DNA of 64,000 nt. Origin: Malachius bipustulatus (taxonomy: Eukaryota > Arthropoda > Insecta > Coleoptera > Melyridae). The notes beneath the pieces were generated by a model. The model was given only the letters and a program-made list of their open reading frames with translations. It did not search any database and had not been told where the DNA came from. Both the position numbers and the translations under genes were made by a program. This document shows, piece by piece, positions 36,393-44,939 of the stretch; the first letter of the stretch is position 1; each line of letters opens with the position of its first letter. The stretch is taken from assembly GCA_910589415.1 (NCBI GenBank), contig OU342631.1, forward strand, positions 61,904,598 through 61,968,597, in the 5' to 3' direction.

Positions 36393-36487
36393 TTTTCCCA
36401 ACTATACACATATGCACGTGAGATGCATGAAAAATTAACAAAAAAAATTCAAAAATTACCTAAAATTAAAATTACAAAAAAAAGAAA

Positions 36488-39400
36488 TTATTGTCCCGGC
36501 AGTGGACAAATTTTTACCACAGGACGTTGTAAAATCCCTTTTTGGGTTTTTAACGAGACGACGCGCACTACCCCGTCTTCTCCTGGATGCAGCTTGACCA
36601 CACGTCCGAGAGCCCACTCGAGTGGAGGCTTTAGCTCATCTTTGATGAGGACAAGCATATCAAGTTTGATATTGGGATAGGGCGTGGTCCACTTGACCCG
36701 CTGTTGCAGGGTGTGCAAGTATTCTTGACTCCAACGCTTCCAAAAACTGGCGTGCATTCGCTGCAAAAGCTGCCAGCGGCTTAGCCTATTTAGGGTTAAA
36801 TGTTCAAGATTAGGTTCTGGGAAACTGGTAAGTGGTTCTAGGGTAAGGAAATGTCCTGGTGTTAAAGGACTTAGATCGTTCGGATCTTCACTGATGGAAG
36901 AAAGAGGACGCGAGTTTAAAAGAGACTCAATTTGCGTAAGCAAAGTATAAAATTCTTCATAGGTCATGAGTTGTTGACCGACGACGCGATAAAGATGGGT
37001 CTTGACAGACTTCACTCCAGCTTCGCTCAAACCATTGAAATGTGGCGCCCCTGGCGGGTTGAAGTGCCAATTGATTCCAAGATCAACAGCTGCAGCATTA
37101 GAAAAAATTTGAAGTTGATTGTAAGCGCCTTTGAAGTTAGTGCCTTGATCAGAATAAATATCAGAAACTCTGCCTCGACGAGAGATGAACCGACGAAAAC
37201 TCGCGAGAAATGCGTCGGAGGTCAGATCCGATGATAATTCTAGATGGAGGGCTTTCGTAGCACAGCATACGAAAAGACAAATATAGGATTTCGACGTCTT
37301 CGCACCTCGATGTTTTCCCATTGTGATTGTGAATGGCCCAGCATAATCTAGGGACACTTGCGAAAATGCCTTGACTTGATTGATTCTGAATCTAGGTATA
37401 TCAGCCATAACGGGGAAATACGATTGAGGTCGACATTTAAAACACTTATGGCATTTAGAAAGACAACTGTAAATCGAGCTACGTGGGGAAATTATCCAAA
37501 AGTTTTGCAAGATCAAGTTGTGTAGAGATTTAAGACCAGGATGAAAGTTTTCCTTGTGGACTTGTTCTATGATAAGAAACGTGAATTTATGCTTTTTTGG
37601 TAATAAAACGGGATGTTTAGCATCCAATGAAAGGGATGAGTGTCTTAACCTTCCACCCACCCTGAGAATACCTGCTTCGTCAATGAAAGGTGCTAATTTT
37701 CTGAAAGGTTTAGGAAGCGAACTCTTTTTCTGACAGGAATCCACAATATCTGAGAAGCACTCTGCTTGTACCTGCCTTATAATTAGCTGTAAAGCTCGAT
37801 GATTTTCGGCGTAGGTCGGAGCAGGAGTATCGGGCTTCTTCTGTCTGCGGAGGCGCGGGCAAAGACGTAAGACATAAGCTAGAATTCGCTGAATTTTCCG
37901 TAGGGATGAGAATTTGGCGAGTAAATTCGGAATAACTCCTGAAGAGATTTCCACTGCAGCGTGCAAAGCTAAAGGTTTTTCTTCTTGCGAAGCTTCAGGG
38001 AATTTTTCCAATAGAATCGATGGCTGCTCAGGCCAGTCTGTAGGTGGCTTATAAAGGAAATCTGGACCTTGCCACCAGAGTTTGTGTTCTATCAAAGATC
38101 TAGGACTGAGACCTCTCGAAACACAGTCAGCAGGGTTGTCTTTTGTGGGAACATACTTCCATGACAATGGAGGAACTATTTCCTGAATATGAGCGACTCG
38201 GTTAGCTATGAACGTTTTCCAGCGGTGTGGAGAGGCTGAGAGCCAAGCTAAAGTTACTTGTGAGTCGGACCACGCATAGACAGTATCGAATGTAAATTTT
38301 TGAGAATAGGATTTTTTGACAAAAGTAATTAAGTCCGACAGAAGATAGGCAGCGCAAAGTTCTAGTCGAGGTAAGGATATAACCTTAAGAGGAGCGACTC
38401 GAGATTTTCCCGTGATCAGGATCAATTTGATTTGTCCGCTAGACGTAATCACACGGAAGTAGATCACTGCCCCATAACCCTTGGTACTGGCGTCACAGAA
38501 CCCGTGAATCTCTAAACGCGAGATCAACTCTGAAACTATCAGCCTTGGTAGTTGAACTTTGGCTACTTCTGGAAGTTCCAGTCTGAAACGATTCCATTCC
38601 TGTACAATAATATCTGGAGGTGGATCATCCCAACCAGTCTTTGAACGCCAAAACTGTTGTAACATGTGCCTTGCAAGAAAAATCATGGGAGCTAAGAAGC
38701 CTAAGGGATCGAAGATCCGTGCTATTTGAGATAGCACGCTACGTTTCGTGCAGTCCGATTCAATGGGAGTGACAGAATACGAGAAAGTATCCGAGTTAGG
38801 ATTCCATTGAAGTCCAAGAACTTTTATAAAACTAGGGAGTTCTGTATCAAAACTTAGAGGCATTTGAGAGTGTTCGGAAGGGACTGCGGAGAGAATCGCG
38901 GGATGATTGCTCGCCCATTTCCGTAACTCGAAACCGCCTTTTTTCAAGAGAGCGATTAATTCTGACTGAAGATGAAGTGCTGCCCCTACAGAATCTGCCC
39001 CGGTTACACAATCATCCATATAGACTGAATTTTGTAAAACCTCTGAAGCTAAAGGGTGATTATCCTGTTCGACAACTGCTAGTTCTTTGAGAGTTCTGAG
39101 GGCAAGATATGGAGCGGAAGAGACTCCGAAAGTTCCAGTCTTAAGTTCATATTCTTTGACTTCCTCCGTGGTAGAGAAACGCCAAAGAAATCTCTGATAT
39201 TTACGGTGTTCAGGTTTAATTAGTATTTGACAGTACATTTGTCTTATGTCGCATATAAATACAATAGGAAACGTTCGGAATTGTAATAGAATGGTAGGCA
39301 AATCATATTGAAGTTTGGGCCCGGAAAAGAGCGTATCGTTGAGGCTTAGGCCCTTCGATCCCCTTGCACCGGCGTTAAAAACGACTCGAATTTTGGTGGA

Positions 39401-41011
39401 GACGCTGTCAGGCTTTAAGACACAGTGGTGAGGGAGATAAAAGGCCGATGAAGCTCTATACTCGGAACGTGGAATTTCGGAAATGTAATTCTTTTGCAAA
39501 TATTCTTTAAAGAAATCTGAATAAGCGACGTGCAGATCAGGATTTTTGTAAAGACGAGCTTCAAGGGATAGTAATCGCCGTAGGGCTTGGTTGTACGAAT
39601 CTCCGAAATCAGGTTCATTTTGCCTGAAAGGAAGTGGAACCACAAATCTTCCAGAGATATCCCGAGAGACTGAGTCTTTGTATAATGTTTCACACTTAAT
39701 ATCATCTTGAGATAAGATCGCATTCGTTGTAGGCGGGTGTTCAATTTCCCAAAATTTTTGAAGAGTAATATCTATTTGAGGCTCCAGTACAGTGGCACAA
39801 CTAAGAAGCGAGGTAGTTTGCGATGAGCATTCCGTGCGGCCCTGAAGAATCCAACCGAAAACGGTTTCTATGGCTGCCGGTTCCCCAACTTTACCAAAAA
39901 TGCGTCCTGAACCCAGCATGAAAGGAACTAATTCCGCACTGAGCAAAATATCTACTGGACCAGGAGTCTGAAATTTGTCATCAGCTAAGGGTAAGTTTTC
40001 AATGTGAGACCAATTTTGTGAATTAAGGTAGACTCTTGGCTGATCTGAACAAATCCTAGGCAAAATGATTGCTTCAAAGGTAAAAGTAGGATCTGTTTTA
40101 CCACGCGGTTTAATGAAACATTGAGTACTGCCACGGTTAGAAGTGGAGATCAAATTATTTATCCCTTCAATCGGTATTGAAGAATGTCGACGAGGCAAAC
40201 CTAAACGATTCACGCAGCGTTCGGAAATGAAATTCGCCATGCTGGCGGTGTCGAAAAGAACACGTACCTTTTGGAACCTTCCCCATACATCCCGAATTTC
40301 AACTTCTGCTGTTGATAGCAGAACCGTCGAATGTTTCCTGAAAGTAGGGCTAGAAGAAGTAGAAAGCAGAGATGAGGCTGGATCATCATTTGAATTAGGT
40401 AGAGGATTTGGTAGAGGCGTGCTGCTTGCCGTCTTTAATTGTAGTGCCGTATTTGTCTGAAGGGAATTGGAAGCGTGTGGAGCGAACTCCCTTTTATTTA
40501 AATTCAAATGTAATAAAGTGTGATGTGAATATTGACAAATTCTACATGTTGTAGAAGATGGACACTGGCGAACTGAATGTGACGAACGCAAACAATTGCC
40601 ACATAAAGAGTGCTGTCTTACAAAAGCTAGTCGGTCTTGTGGAGTTTTTGCTAAAAAGATTTGACATCTATGAAGTGCATGTGAAGACGGACAAAGTAAA
40701 CATTTTGAATTATAATTCTGATGACGGTTATTTGACGTTGAGGGTTGTTGATTGTCAACCGAATTTAGAAATGCTGAAGGCATGGATCGTTGCTTATTAT
40801 TCGAAAACGTCCGGTTTTCTAAGTTTTCTGAAAAACCAGAACGCTTAATTTGGTTGATAGGTGAGCTCGGCATCATGCACTGGACAGATTCTAAGGCCTT
40901 GCATTTGTTGCTCAAAAATGTGGTAAGTATTTTGTACGTAGGCATCTCTGTGGTGCTATTTTCAATCTCAAACTCGGTGCGAGTTTTGTGATCTAACTTC
41001 TGCAATAACAT
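36488..41011 (-). CDS. BEL/Pao polyprotein: gag C-terminus, protease, RT, RNase H, integrase
   Basis: 1507-codon frame. In order: the end of the gag region; zinc-knuckle cysteines (CLLC... HRCQIF, CGNCLRSSHSVRQC, CRICQYSHHT) at about residues 100-170; a DUF1758-type aspartic protease with the catalytic LFDTAS motif near 250; reverse transcriptase with the active-site YMDD near 664 (codons around 39017); a Pao-type RNase H region with WSDSQVTLAWL near 914; an integrase zinc domain (HPGLKSLH ... CHKC) near 1155-1190; the integrase core with LDYAGPF, YSDQGTNF and the Glu of GLSEAG (D,D,E) near 1220-1330; and a DUF5641-like C-terminus. It ends about 125 bp before the 3' LTR. The first Met is probably not the true start: the same frame continues upstream into 41021-41773 through a single TGA. 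All pol active-site motifs look intact. Confidence 0.93.
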   Translation of the reverse strand: MLLQKLDHKTRTEFEIENSTTEMPTYKILTTFLSNKCKALESVQCMMPSSPINQIKRSGFSENLENRTFSNNKQRSMPSAFLNSVDNQQPSTSNNRHQNYNSKCLLCPSSHALHRCQIFLAKTPQDRLAFVRQHSLCGNCLRSSHSVRQCPSSTTCRICQYSHHTLLHLNLNKREFAPHASNSLQTNTALQLKTASSTPLPNPLPNSNDDPASSLLSTSSSPTFRKHSTVLLSTAEVEIRDVWGRFQKVRVLFDTASMANFISERCVNRLGLPRRHSSIPIEGINNLISTSNRGSTQCFIKPRGKTDPTFTFEAIILPRICSDQPRVYLNSQNWSHIENLPLADDKFQTPGPVDILLSAELVPFMLGSGRIFGKVGEPAAIETVFGWILQGRTECSSQTTSLLSCATVLEPQIDITLQKFWEIEHPPTTNAILSQDDIKCETLYKDSVSRDISGRFVVPLPFRQNEPDFGDSYNQALRRLLSLEARLYKNPDLHVAYSDFFKEYLQKNYISEIPRSEYRASSAFYLPHHCVLKPDSVSTKIRVVFNAGARGSKGLSLNDTLFSGPKLQYDLPTILLQFRTFPIVFICDIRQMYCQILIKPEHRKYQRFLWRFSTTEEVKEYELKTGTFGVSSAPYLALRTLKELAVVEQDNHPLASEVLQNSVYMDDCVTGADSVGAALHLQSELIALLKKGGFELRKWASNHPAILSAVPSEHSQMPLSFDTELPSFIKVLGLQWNPNSDTFSYSVTPIESDCTKRSVLSQIARIFDPLGFLAPMIFLARHMLQQFWRSKTGWDDPPPDIIVQEWNRFRLELPEVAKVQLPRLIVSELISRLEIHGFCDASTKGYGAVIYFRVITSSGQIKLILITGKSRVAPLKVISLPRLELCAAYLLSDLITFVKKSYSQKFTFDTVYAWSDSQVTLAWLSASPHRWKTFIANRVAHIQEIVPPLSWKYVPTKDNPADCVSRGLSPRSLIEHKLWWQGPDFLYKPPTDWPEQPSILLEKFPEASQEEKPLALHAAVEISSGVIPNLLAKFSSLRKIQRILAYVLRLCPRLRRQKKPDTPAPTYAENHRALQLIIRQVQAECFSDIVDSCQKKSSLPKPFRKLAPFIDEAGILRVGGRLRHSSLSLDAKHPVLLPKKHKFTFLIIEQVHKENFHPGLKSLHNLILQNFWIISPRSSIYSCLSKCHKCFKCRPQSYFPVMADIPRFRINQVKAFSQVSLDYAGPFTITMGKHRGAKTSKSYICLFVCCATKALHLELSSDLTSDAFLASFRRFISRRGRVSDIYSDQGTNFKGAYNQLQIFSNAAAVDLGINWHFNPPGAPHFNGLSEAGVKSVKTHLYRVVGQQLMTYEEFYTLLTQIESLLNSRPLSSISEDPNDLSPLTPGHFLTLEPLTSFPEPNLEHLTLNRLSRWQLLQRMHASFWKRWSQEYLHTLQQRVKWTTPYPNIKLDMLVLIKDELKPPLEWALGRVVKLHPGEDGVVRVVSLKTQKGILQRPVVKICPLPGQ

Positions 41012-41020
41012 ATTAAAAAC

Positions 41021-41773
41021 TCAAAAATCCCACGACTCTGTATTGAACTTCAAGACTTTTAGAGCGGCCAGATTTTCTGAAAATATGTCCAATAAATGAC
41101 GAAGATCTTTCGATGAAGATCTTTGAAGAGGTGGAGCAGTGTATATCTCGTTAAAATAAGTAGTGGCTAAAAAACGCTTGTTTTGATATCTAGTCACTAG
41201 TGCATCATATGCTATTTTATAATTATCTTCCGTCATAGGAATGGCTTTTATCAAATTAAAAGGATCGTCTTTTAAAGACGTCATGAGGTAATGAAATTTT
41301 TGTACATTTGCTAGGCTTTTGTTTTCATGAATAAGGCTGTTGTACAAGTCGAAAAATGCTGGCCATAGTTTTATGTTACCGTAAAATGTTGGTATGTTAA
41401 TTTTTGGAAGTTTAACTCCAGAAATGGACGACCTATTAGGATCATTCACAGTTCCCGTCGATACCACTGTATCCAATGACATTTCATATTTTTTAGATTT
41501 TATAGCGTAAACATATTTATCGGCAGCGGCCCTAGCTTTGTCTTGATTTGTAAATTCAAGGTCATTTTCGACTAAAGAAATAATTTCGTTATGAAGGATT
41601 TGAAACTCATCATAAATTACGTCGACAAAACCAGCTCTAGCTAAAAAATTATGTTTGTAAAATTCATCAGCTGTTTGATTTACACTGTATTCGTAAATTT
41701 CTTTTAATCTGGTTAATGGTATCTTGCGTTTAAGCGCAAGCTTGGCAATTGCCTCCTCATTAGGATTAGGCAT
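41021..41773 (-). CDS. BEL/Pao gag N-terminal part, ends at in-frame TGA
   Basis: 250-codon frame starting MPNPNEEAIAKLALKRK at 41773. The second half (KLPKINIPTFYGNIKLWPAF ... FHYLMTSLKDDPFNLIKAIP) matches the DUF1759 gag domain of BEL/Pao elements, with the characteristic F.G....W..F and K..YL...L.G.A..-like pattern. It ends at TGA (41023-41021 on the - strand) inside the gag domain, and the following codons of the same frame continue the gag homology into the next frame. This is either a point nonsense mutation in this copy or a leaky stop; the base after TGA is G, not a strong readthrough context. Confidence 0.88.
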   Translation of the reverse strand: MPNPNEEAIAKLALKRKIPLTRLKEIYEYSVNQTADEFYKHNFLARAGFVDVIYDEFQILHNEIISLVENDLEFTNQDKARAAADKYVYAIKSKKYEMSLDTVVSTGTVNDPNRSSISGVKLPKINIPTFYGNIKLWPAFFDLYNSLIHENKSLANVQKFHYLMTSLKDDPFNLIKAIPMTEDNYKIAYDALVTRYQNKRFLATTYFNEIYTAPPLQRSSSKDLRHLLDIFSENLAALKVLKFNTESWDF

Positions 41774-42315
41774 ATTCGTACCTGCTAAATGATTTTTGAG
41801 AGAGATAAAAATTAAAGGAATAAAATGTTATTATAACTGTAATAAATAAATTAATTAGGTACCTATTTTAACTTGCTTATCGTTTCGTATAGCTACCTGT
41901 TCAAGGCTTTAAAAATGATAAAGATTCGAAAAATAAACACTGTAAAGTAGTAGGTATACCTAAATGTACCTAAACAAGATTATTATTATTTTAGAAATAT
42001 TATTTAGTTAATAAACTGTGATAATTGAATGCGCTAGCAGACGAGCGGTCAAGCAGTTGATTTTGAATAATTTCAGATTTTACACTGTCCTGGTGATCCC
42101 CCCCACGGGCAAACGTCTATGTTGGGTGGTGGTAGGAGATTATTGCGCACTGGATCGTTCTCCACTACAAGACTGACTGATAAGTCGAAGACAGACTAAT
42201 TGATAATAACTCAATAAAATAAAATAAAATTGAAGACTAAAGTAAAGATGGCACAAATCTTTTGAATTTTCTTTAATTTGTAAAAATTGATTTAATATGA
42301 AAATGCTAGTGCCAA
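41774..42315 (-). other. BEL 5' untranslated leader
   Basis: Non-coding leader between the primer site and the gag start. It contains a C-rich run (near 42098 on the + strand) but no clear secondary structure by eye. Confidence 0.6.
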
Positions 42316-42332
42316 TCCGGCTCGAAGGACCA
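42316..42332 (-). other. BEL tRNA primer-binding site (tRNA-Tyr type)
   Basis: On the - strand TGGTCCTTCGAGCCGGA starts four bases inside the 5' LTR boundary. It is the exact complement of the 3' end expected for eukaryotic tRNA-Tyr (...CCGGCTCGAAGGA plus CCA). Assignment to Tyr is from memory of the tRNA sequence. Confidence 0.8.
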
Positions 42333-42336
42333 AAAA

Positions 42337-42825
42337 TGTTGTCTACAAACGTTGGTTATAGTGGACTGTATTTTATTTATTTTGAAAAGTTGTAAAATTG
42401 TGTTAAATTATGCTGTATACCAAAAAACGAACGCACATTGAGGAGGCACTCACCTTTTGCCGTTGTTGGTCCCGTCGTTGAGAGCTCTCAAAGGTTGTTC
42501 GATTGTTTTCGGGAAGCAGGATCACTAATCTCACAAATTTTCGAGAAAAGCACTTTAATTAAACAATTGTTTAGAATGGCTGAATGGGCCGTATCACCGG
42601 TTTCTTGGTCGTCGCTTCTCTTCACTCGCCCGCGTGTCTTCTTGTATTGCTTGACCAGGGAGTGGGGCGGGTTTGTGCACACCGCAATATGCGTTGTTCC
42701 GCGAAAATACTCAAATTTAAATAAAAAGATATCAACCTAGCAACCAGTCCTACGAAGTGCCAATAAAATTAAAAACAAATAAAACTAATTGAAAAGGAGT
42801 TGGAGTGGCACGTGATCCAGTCCCA
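42337..42825 (-). repeat. BEL 5' LTR (489 bp)
   Basis: Second copy of the LTR, differing by one base from 35875-36363. Transcription of the element would start here, on the - strand. Confidence 0.92.
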
Positions 42826-42829
42826 AAAA

Positions 42830-43012
42830 ATAACAATAATGACGACTAAGAATATTAACATTTATATATTCACTCCAGGACGGTTATACATCAACTACTC
42901 GTATCTCTTTTACTATCCCAAGTTCCTCTACACACCCGTATTTCACCAGCTTGCGCAACATTCCCATTATACATTCCTTCTGTCTGCTTTCCGATCTGAG
43001 TGGTTCCTAACA
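42830..43012. repeat. Right LTR of the outer element, part 2
   Basis: Starts with the duplicated ATAAC, then continues the 227-bp LTR sequence to GGTTCCTAACA. The small ORF across it is also present in the left copy at 30249. Confidence 0.75.
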
Positions 43013-43214
43013 TTATCTTCAAAAAAAACAATAAAGTATTCTATTTTTACTGACAGCATACGATTTTTTTTGAGACAATGAATAATTATGCTAAATTAAT
43101 AATAATAATTAATTTATAATAATTAGTATCTACTCTGTTATCTGTAAATTTTCAGTTAATACTGATATGTTTAACTCCAGCATTTTTTTTTCAATTTATG
43201 TATATTTTTTTTAG

Positions 43215-43375
43215 ACATACTCCGGAAATGATCTCTATTTTGAAACGAAATAACGCTGGGAAAGCTTTAGAAATCGCCAGACTTGCTAGAGACATGTTAG
43301 GAGGGAACGGAATCCATGACGAATATCACGTAATAAGACATTTAGTCAATTTGGAAACTGTCAATACTTACGAAG
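43215..43375 (+). CDS. Glutaryl-CoA dehydrogenase, coding exon 4 of window
   Basis: Begins with the last base of a split Leu codon (TT|A), then [40 protein letters not shown] and [13 protein letters not shown], plus one base of a Gly codon. The [27 protein letters not shown] stretch is diagnostic for GCDH. The Glu in NTYEG is the family's catalytic base (Glu370 of mature human enzyme), and GGNGI lines the flavin site. The acceptor is TTTTTTTTAG and the donor GAAG|GTGAGT. The frame and phase fit the flanking exons, although the flanking introns are 17.9 and 18.5 kb. No disruption is visible. Confidence 0.95.
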
Positions 43376-44225
43376 GTGAGTAAAGACTAAATTATCAATA
43401 TGTTTCTGCAAAATAATAGACAAACTCGTTGATTCACGAAAAATCAATGATGTTTTTTTACCATGCAATTCTAACAAACATGTTTTTTTGAAAAAGCTTC
43501 ATCCGTCCTCACCTCATCCCCACAAAAAGGCGACCGTCAAAGATTGAGAGTGAAAAAAATAAGAGCAACATGTATGAATTCGTTGTTTTTTAATCTAAGT
43601 TTTAACTAATTTCAATTGTTTTATCCAATATAATCCTTTCTAATCTTCAACTATCCTAGTCATCAGAGGATAGATCATCTCTCAAATGATGTAGTCATCG
43701 AATTATTAGTAGATTTGTTTTTCTCTCCAGAGTAATCATGCAGTTTAATGAAAATTTTAACCTCATCATTCTTGTGAGTACCTAAGTCATATTTAATTGT
43801 TATTTTGTATTTTATATTTTGATTTTATAATGTTATAACTCCTTGTATTGTTGTAGACCTTGATAATGGAGGAAATTAACACCGAAACGTTGGTTCAAGA
43901 ATAAAAGAGTCCACCAAATTGTCGTTGTTTTAATGAGCCGTAACTGCCCAATTTACAAATTTCGTGTTTCAACGAGTAACGGCGTTACTTCTTGTGTTTT
44001 TATATATTGTTATGGTTCGTAGGGTCTGTTCTTTCTCTATTCTTTTTTGAAAATTTATTTTCCTCTTTGATTCCCTCTTACCATAAACAATTTATTTAGG
44101 GGGGCCTTTCTTTTGTAAAAACTAATAAAAGTTTAGTCTGTATGAGACCTCTATGACTCAGAGTGAGTTAAGTATTTTTTTTTTATAAATTTTTAAAAAT
44201 TTTCATAACCTATAAGTTCCTCTTG
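43376..44225. other. Intron sequence, no feature recognised
   Basis: Start of the 18.5-kb last intron. A segment near 43640-43930 has ATCAGAGGATAGATCATCTCT and CACCGAAACGTTGGTTCAAG, words that often occur in dispersed insect repeats, but I cannot define a unit. Confidence 0.35.
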
Positions 44226-44238
44226 AAACTCAAATTTA

Positions 44239-44426
44239 GGAGCCCGGCGTGGCCTCGCGGTTCAATTCTCGGTGAAGGCTCTGGCTGTCTGTATTGTCCG
44301 TTCTACTACTTATTTGGAATACTTGAGGCTGGGTGTCTGAGAAAGAGGCTCCAAACCCATATTACCGGTGTGGAACGACTTTGTCTTAACTACATAGTGA
44401 AGACCGATGCTTCCCCTTAAAAAAAA
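44239..44426 (+). mobile_element. tRNA-type SINE with poly-A tail and target-site duplication
   Basis: The head GCCCGGCGTGGCCTCGCGGT contains TGGCCTCGCGG, ten of eleven bases of the Pol III A-box consensus TRGCNNAGYGG. GGTTCAATTCTC follows at once, resembling a B box brought close by deletion. A body of about 140 bp ends in a run of A. The duplication AAACTCAAATTTA flanks it exactly (44226-44238 and about 44427-44439), which proves retrotransposition. The ORF across it is not a gene. Confidence 0.7.
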
Positions 44427-44689
44427 AACTCAAATTTAAATTTGTTTGGGTTGTCATACAATAAGAAATTTTCCCAACAATAACACTTATAACGAACTTA
44501 AAAATAGCTTAAAATTACTCACAGTTTGTCCCTTATTCTATTCCCTTGATGAATCTTCTTCGTCACCGACTTTCTGTCATTAATTCTTGACAGAAGTCCC
44601 TCGTAGGTTAACGAAAGGAATAACCCACGGAATCAGCTGTTGAACAAAGCTTGAAGTCAACTCTAGTAGCCTTGCTGTTAGTGTGTCAG

Positions 44690-44900
44690 CAATTTCAATG
44701 TAGATCTCTGCACGGATATATCCAATTCGCTGCTACTTTTTTCTATCTTCAATGTCAAAATCGCAGAATCCAAATCGCTGCACGGCTGTACCCAAATTAA
44801 ACTGCAATTGTAAGCTACCTTCTAGCCAAATCTCTGCACGACTGTATCCAAATCAACTGCTGTTGTCAGCTACCAGCTAACCAAATCTCGGTTCGGGTGC
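44690..44900 (+). repeat. Degenerate ~60-bp tandem repeat
   Basis: Four loosely spaced copies of a unit around TCTCTGCACG.CTGTATCCAAATC (near 44705, 44775, 44833 and 44886), with variable spacers containing CTGCTGTTGTCAGCTACC-type sequence. Confidence 0.55.
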
Positions 44901-44939
44901 ATTATAACTCACTCCGATTTTTGAGAAAATTTCTATATA

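Larger units (their letters stand above)
35875..42829 (-). mobile_element. BEL/Pao LTR retrotransposon, complete, - strand
   Basis: Full structure: two 489-bp LTRs (35875-36363, 42337-42825), a tRNA primer site beside the right LTR, a gag-type frame, a long pol frame with protease, reverse transcriptase, RNase H and integrase, and a purine-rich tract beside the left LTR. The right LTR is the 5' one. ATAAC occurs on both sides (35870-35874, 42830-42834), the 5-bp duplication expected for BEL elements, with four extra A residues at 42826-42829. The LTRs differ by one base, so the insertion is recent. It interrupts the right LTR of the outer element. One in-frame TGA at 41021-41023 breaks gag. 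Confidence 0.95.
30196..43012. mobile_element. Non-autonomous LTR retrotransposon with nested BEL insertion
   Basis: Two copies of a 227-bp sequence bound this region. The left one is intact (30196-30422). The right one is split into 35826-35874 and 42830-43012 by the BEL element; 49 + 183 - 5 duplicated bases = 227. The copies differ at about one position (C at 30317, T at 42907). Termini are TATTAGGAAC...GTTCCTAACA, an inverted repeat, and TTAT flanks both ends (30192-30195, 43013-43016) as a likely 4-bp target duplication. The 5.4-kb interior (30423-35825) carries two tandem-repeat blocks and no recognisable gag, protease, reverse transcriptase or integrase, so this looks like a large retrotransposon derivative mobilised in trans. 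I found no clear tRNA primer site next to either LTR, so orientation is unresolved. Confidence 0.65.

Noticed and set aside
36932..40991. Several + strand ORFs of 79-105 codons opposite BEL pol
   Set aside because: Antisense shadows of the long - strand polyprotein frame.
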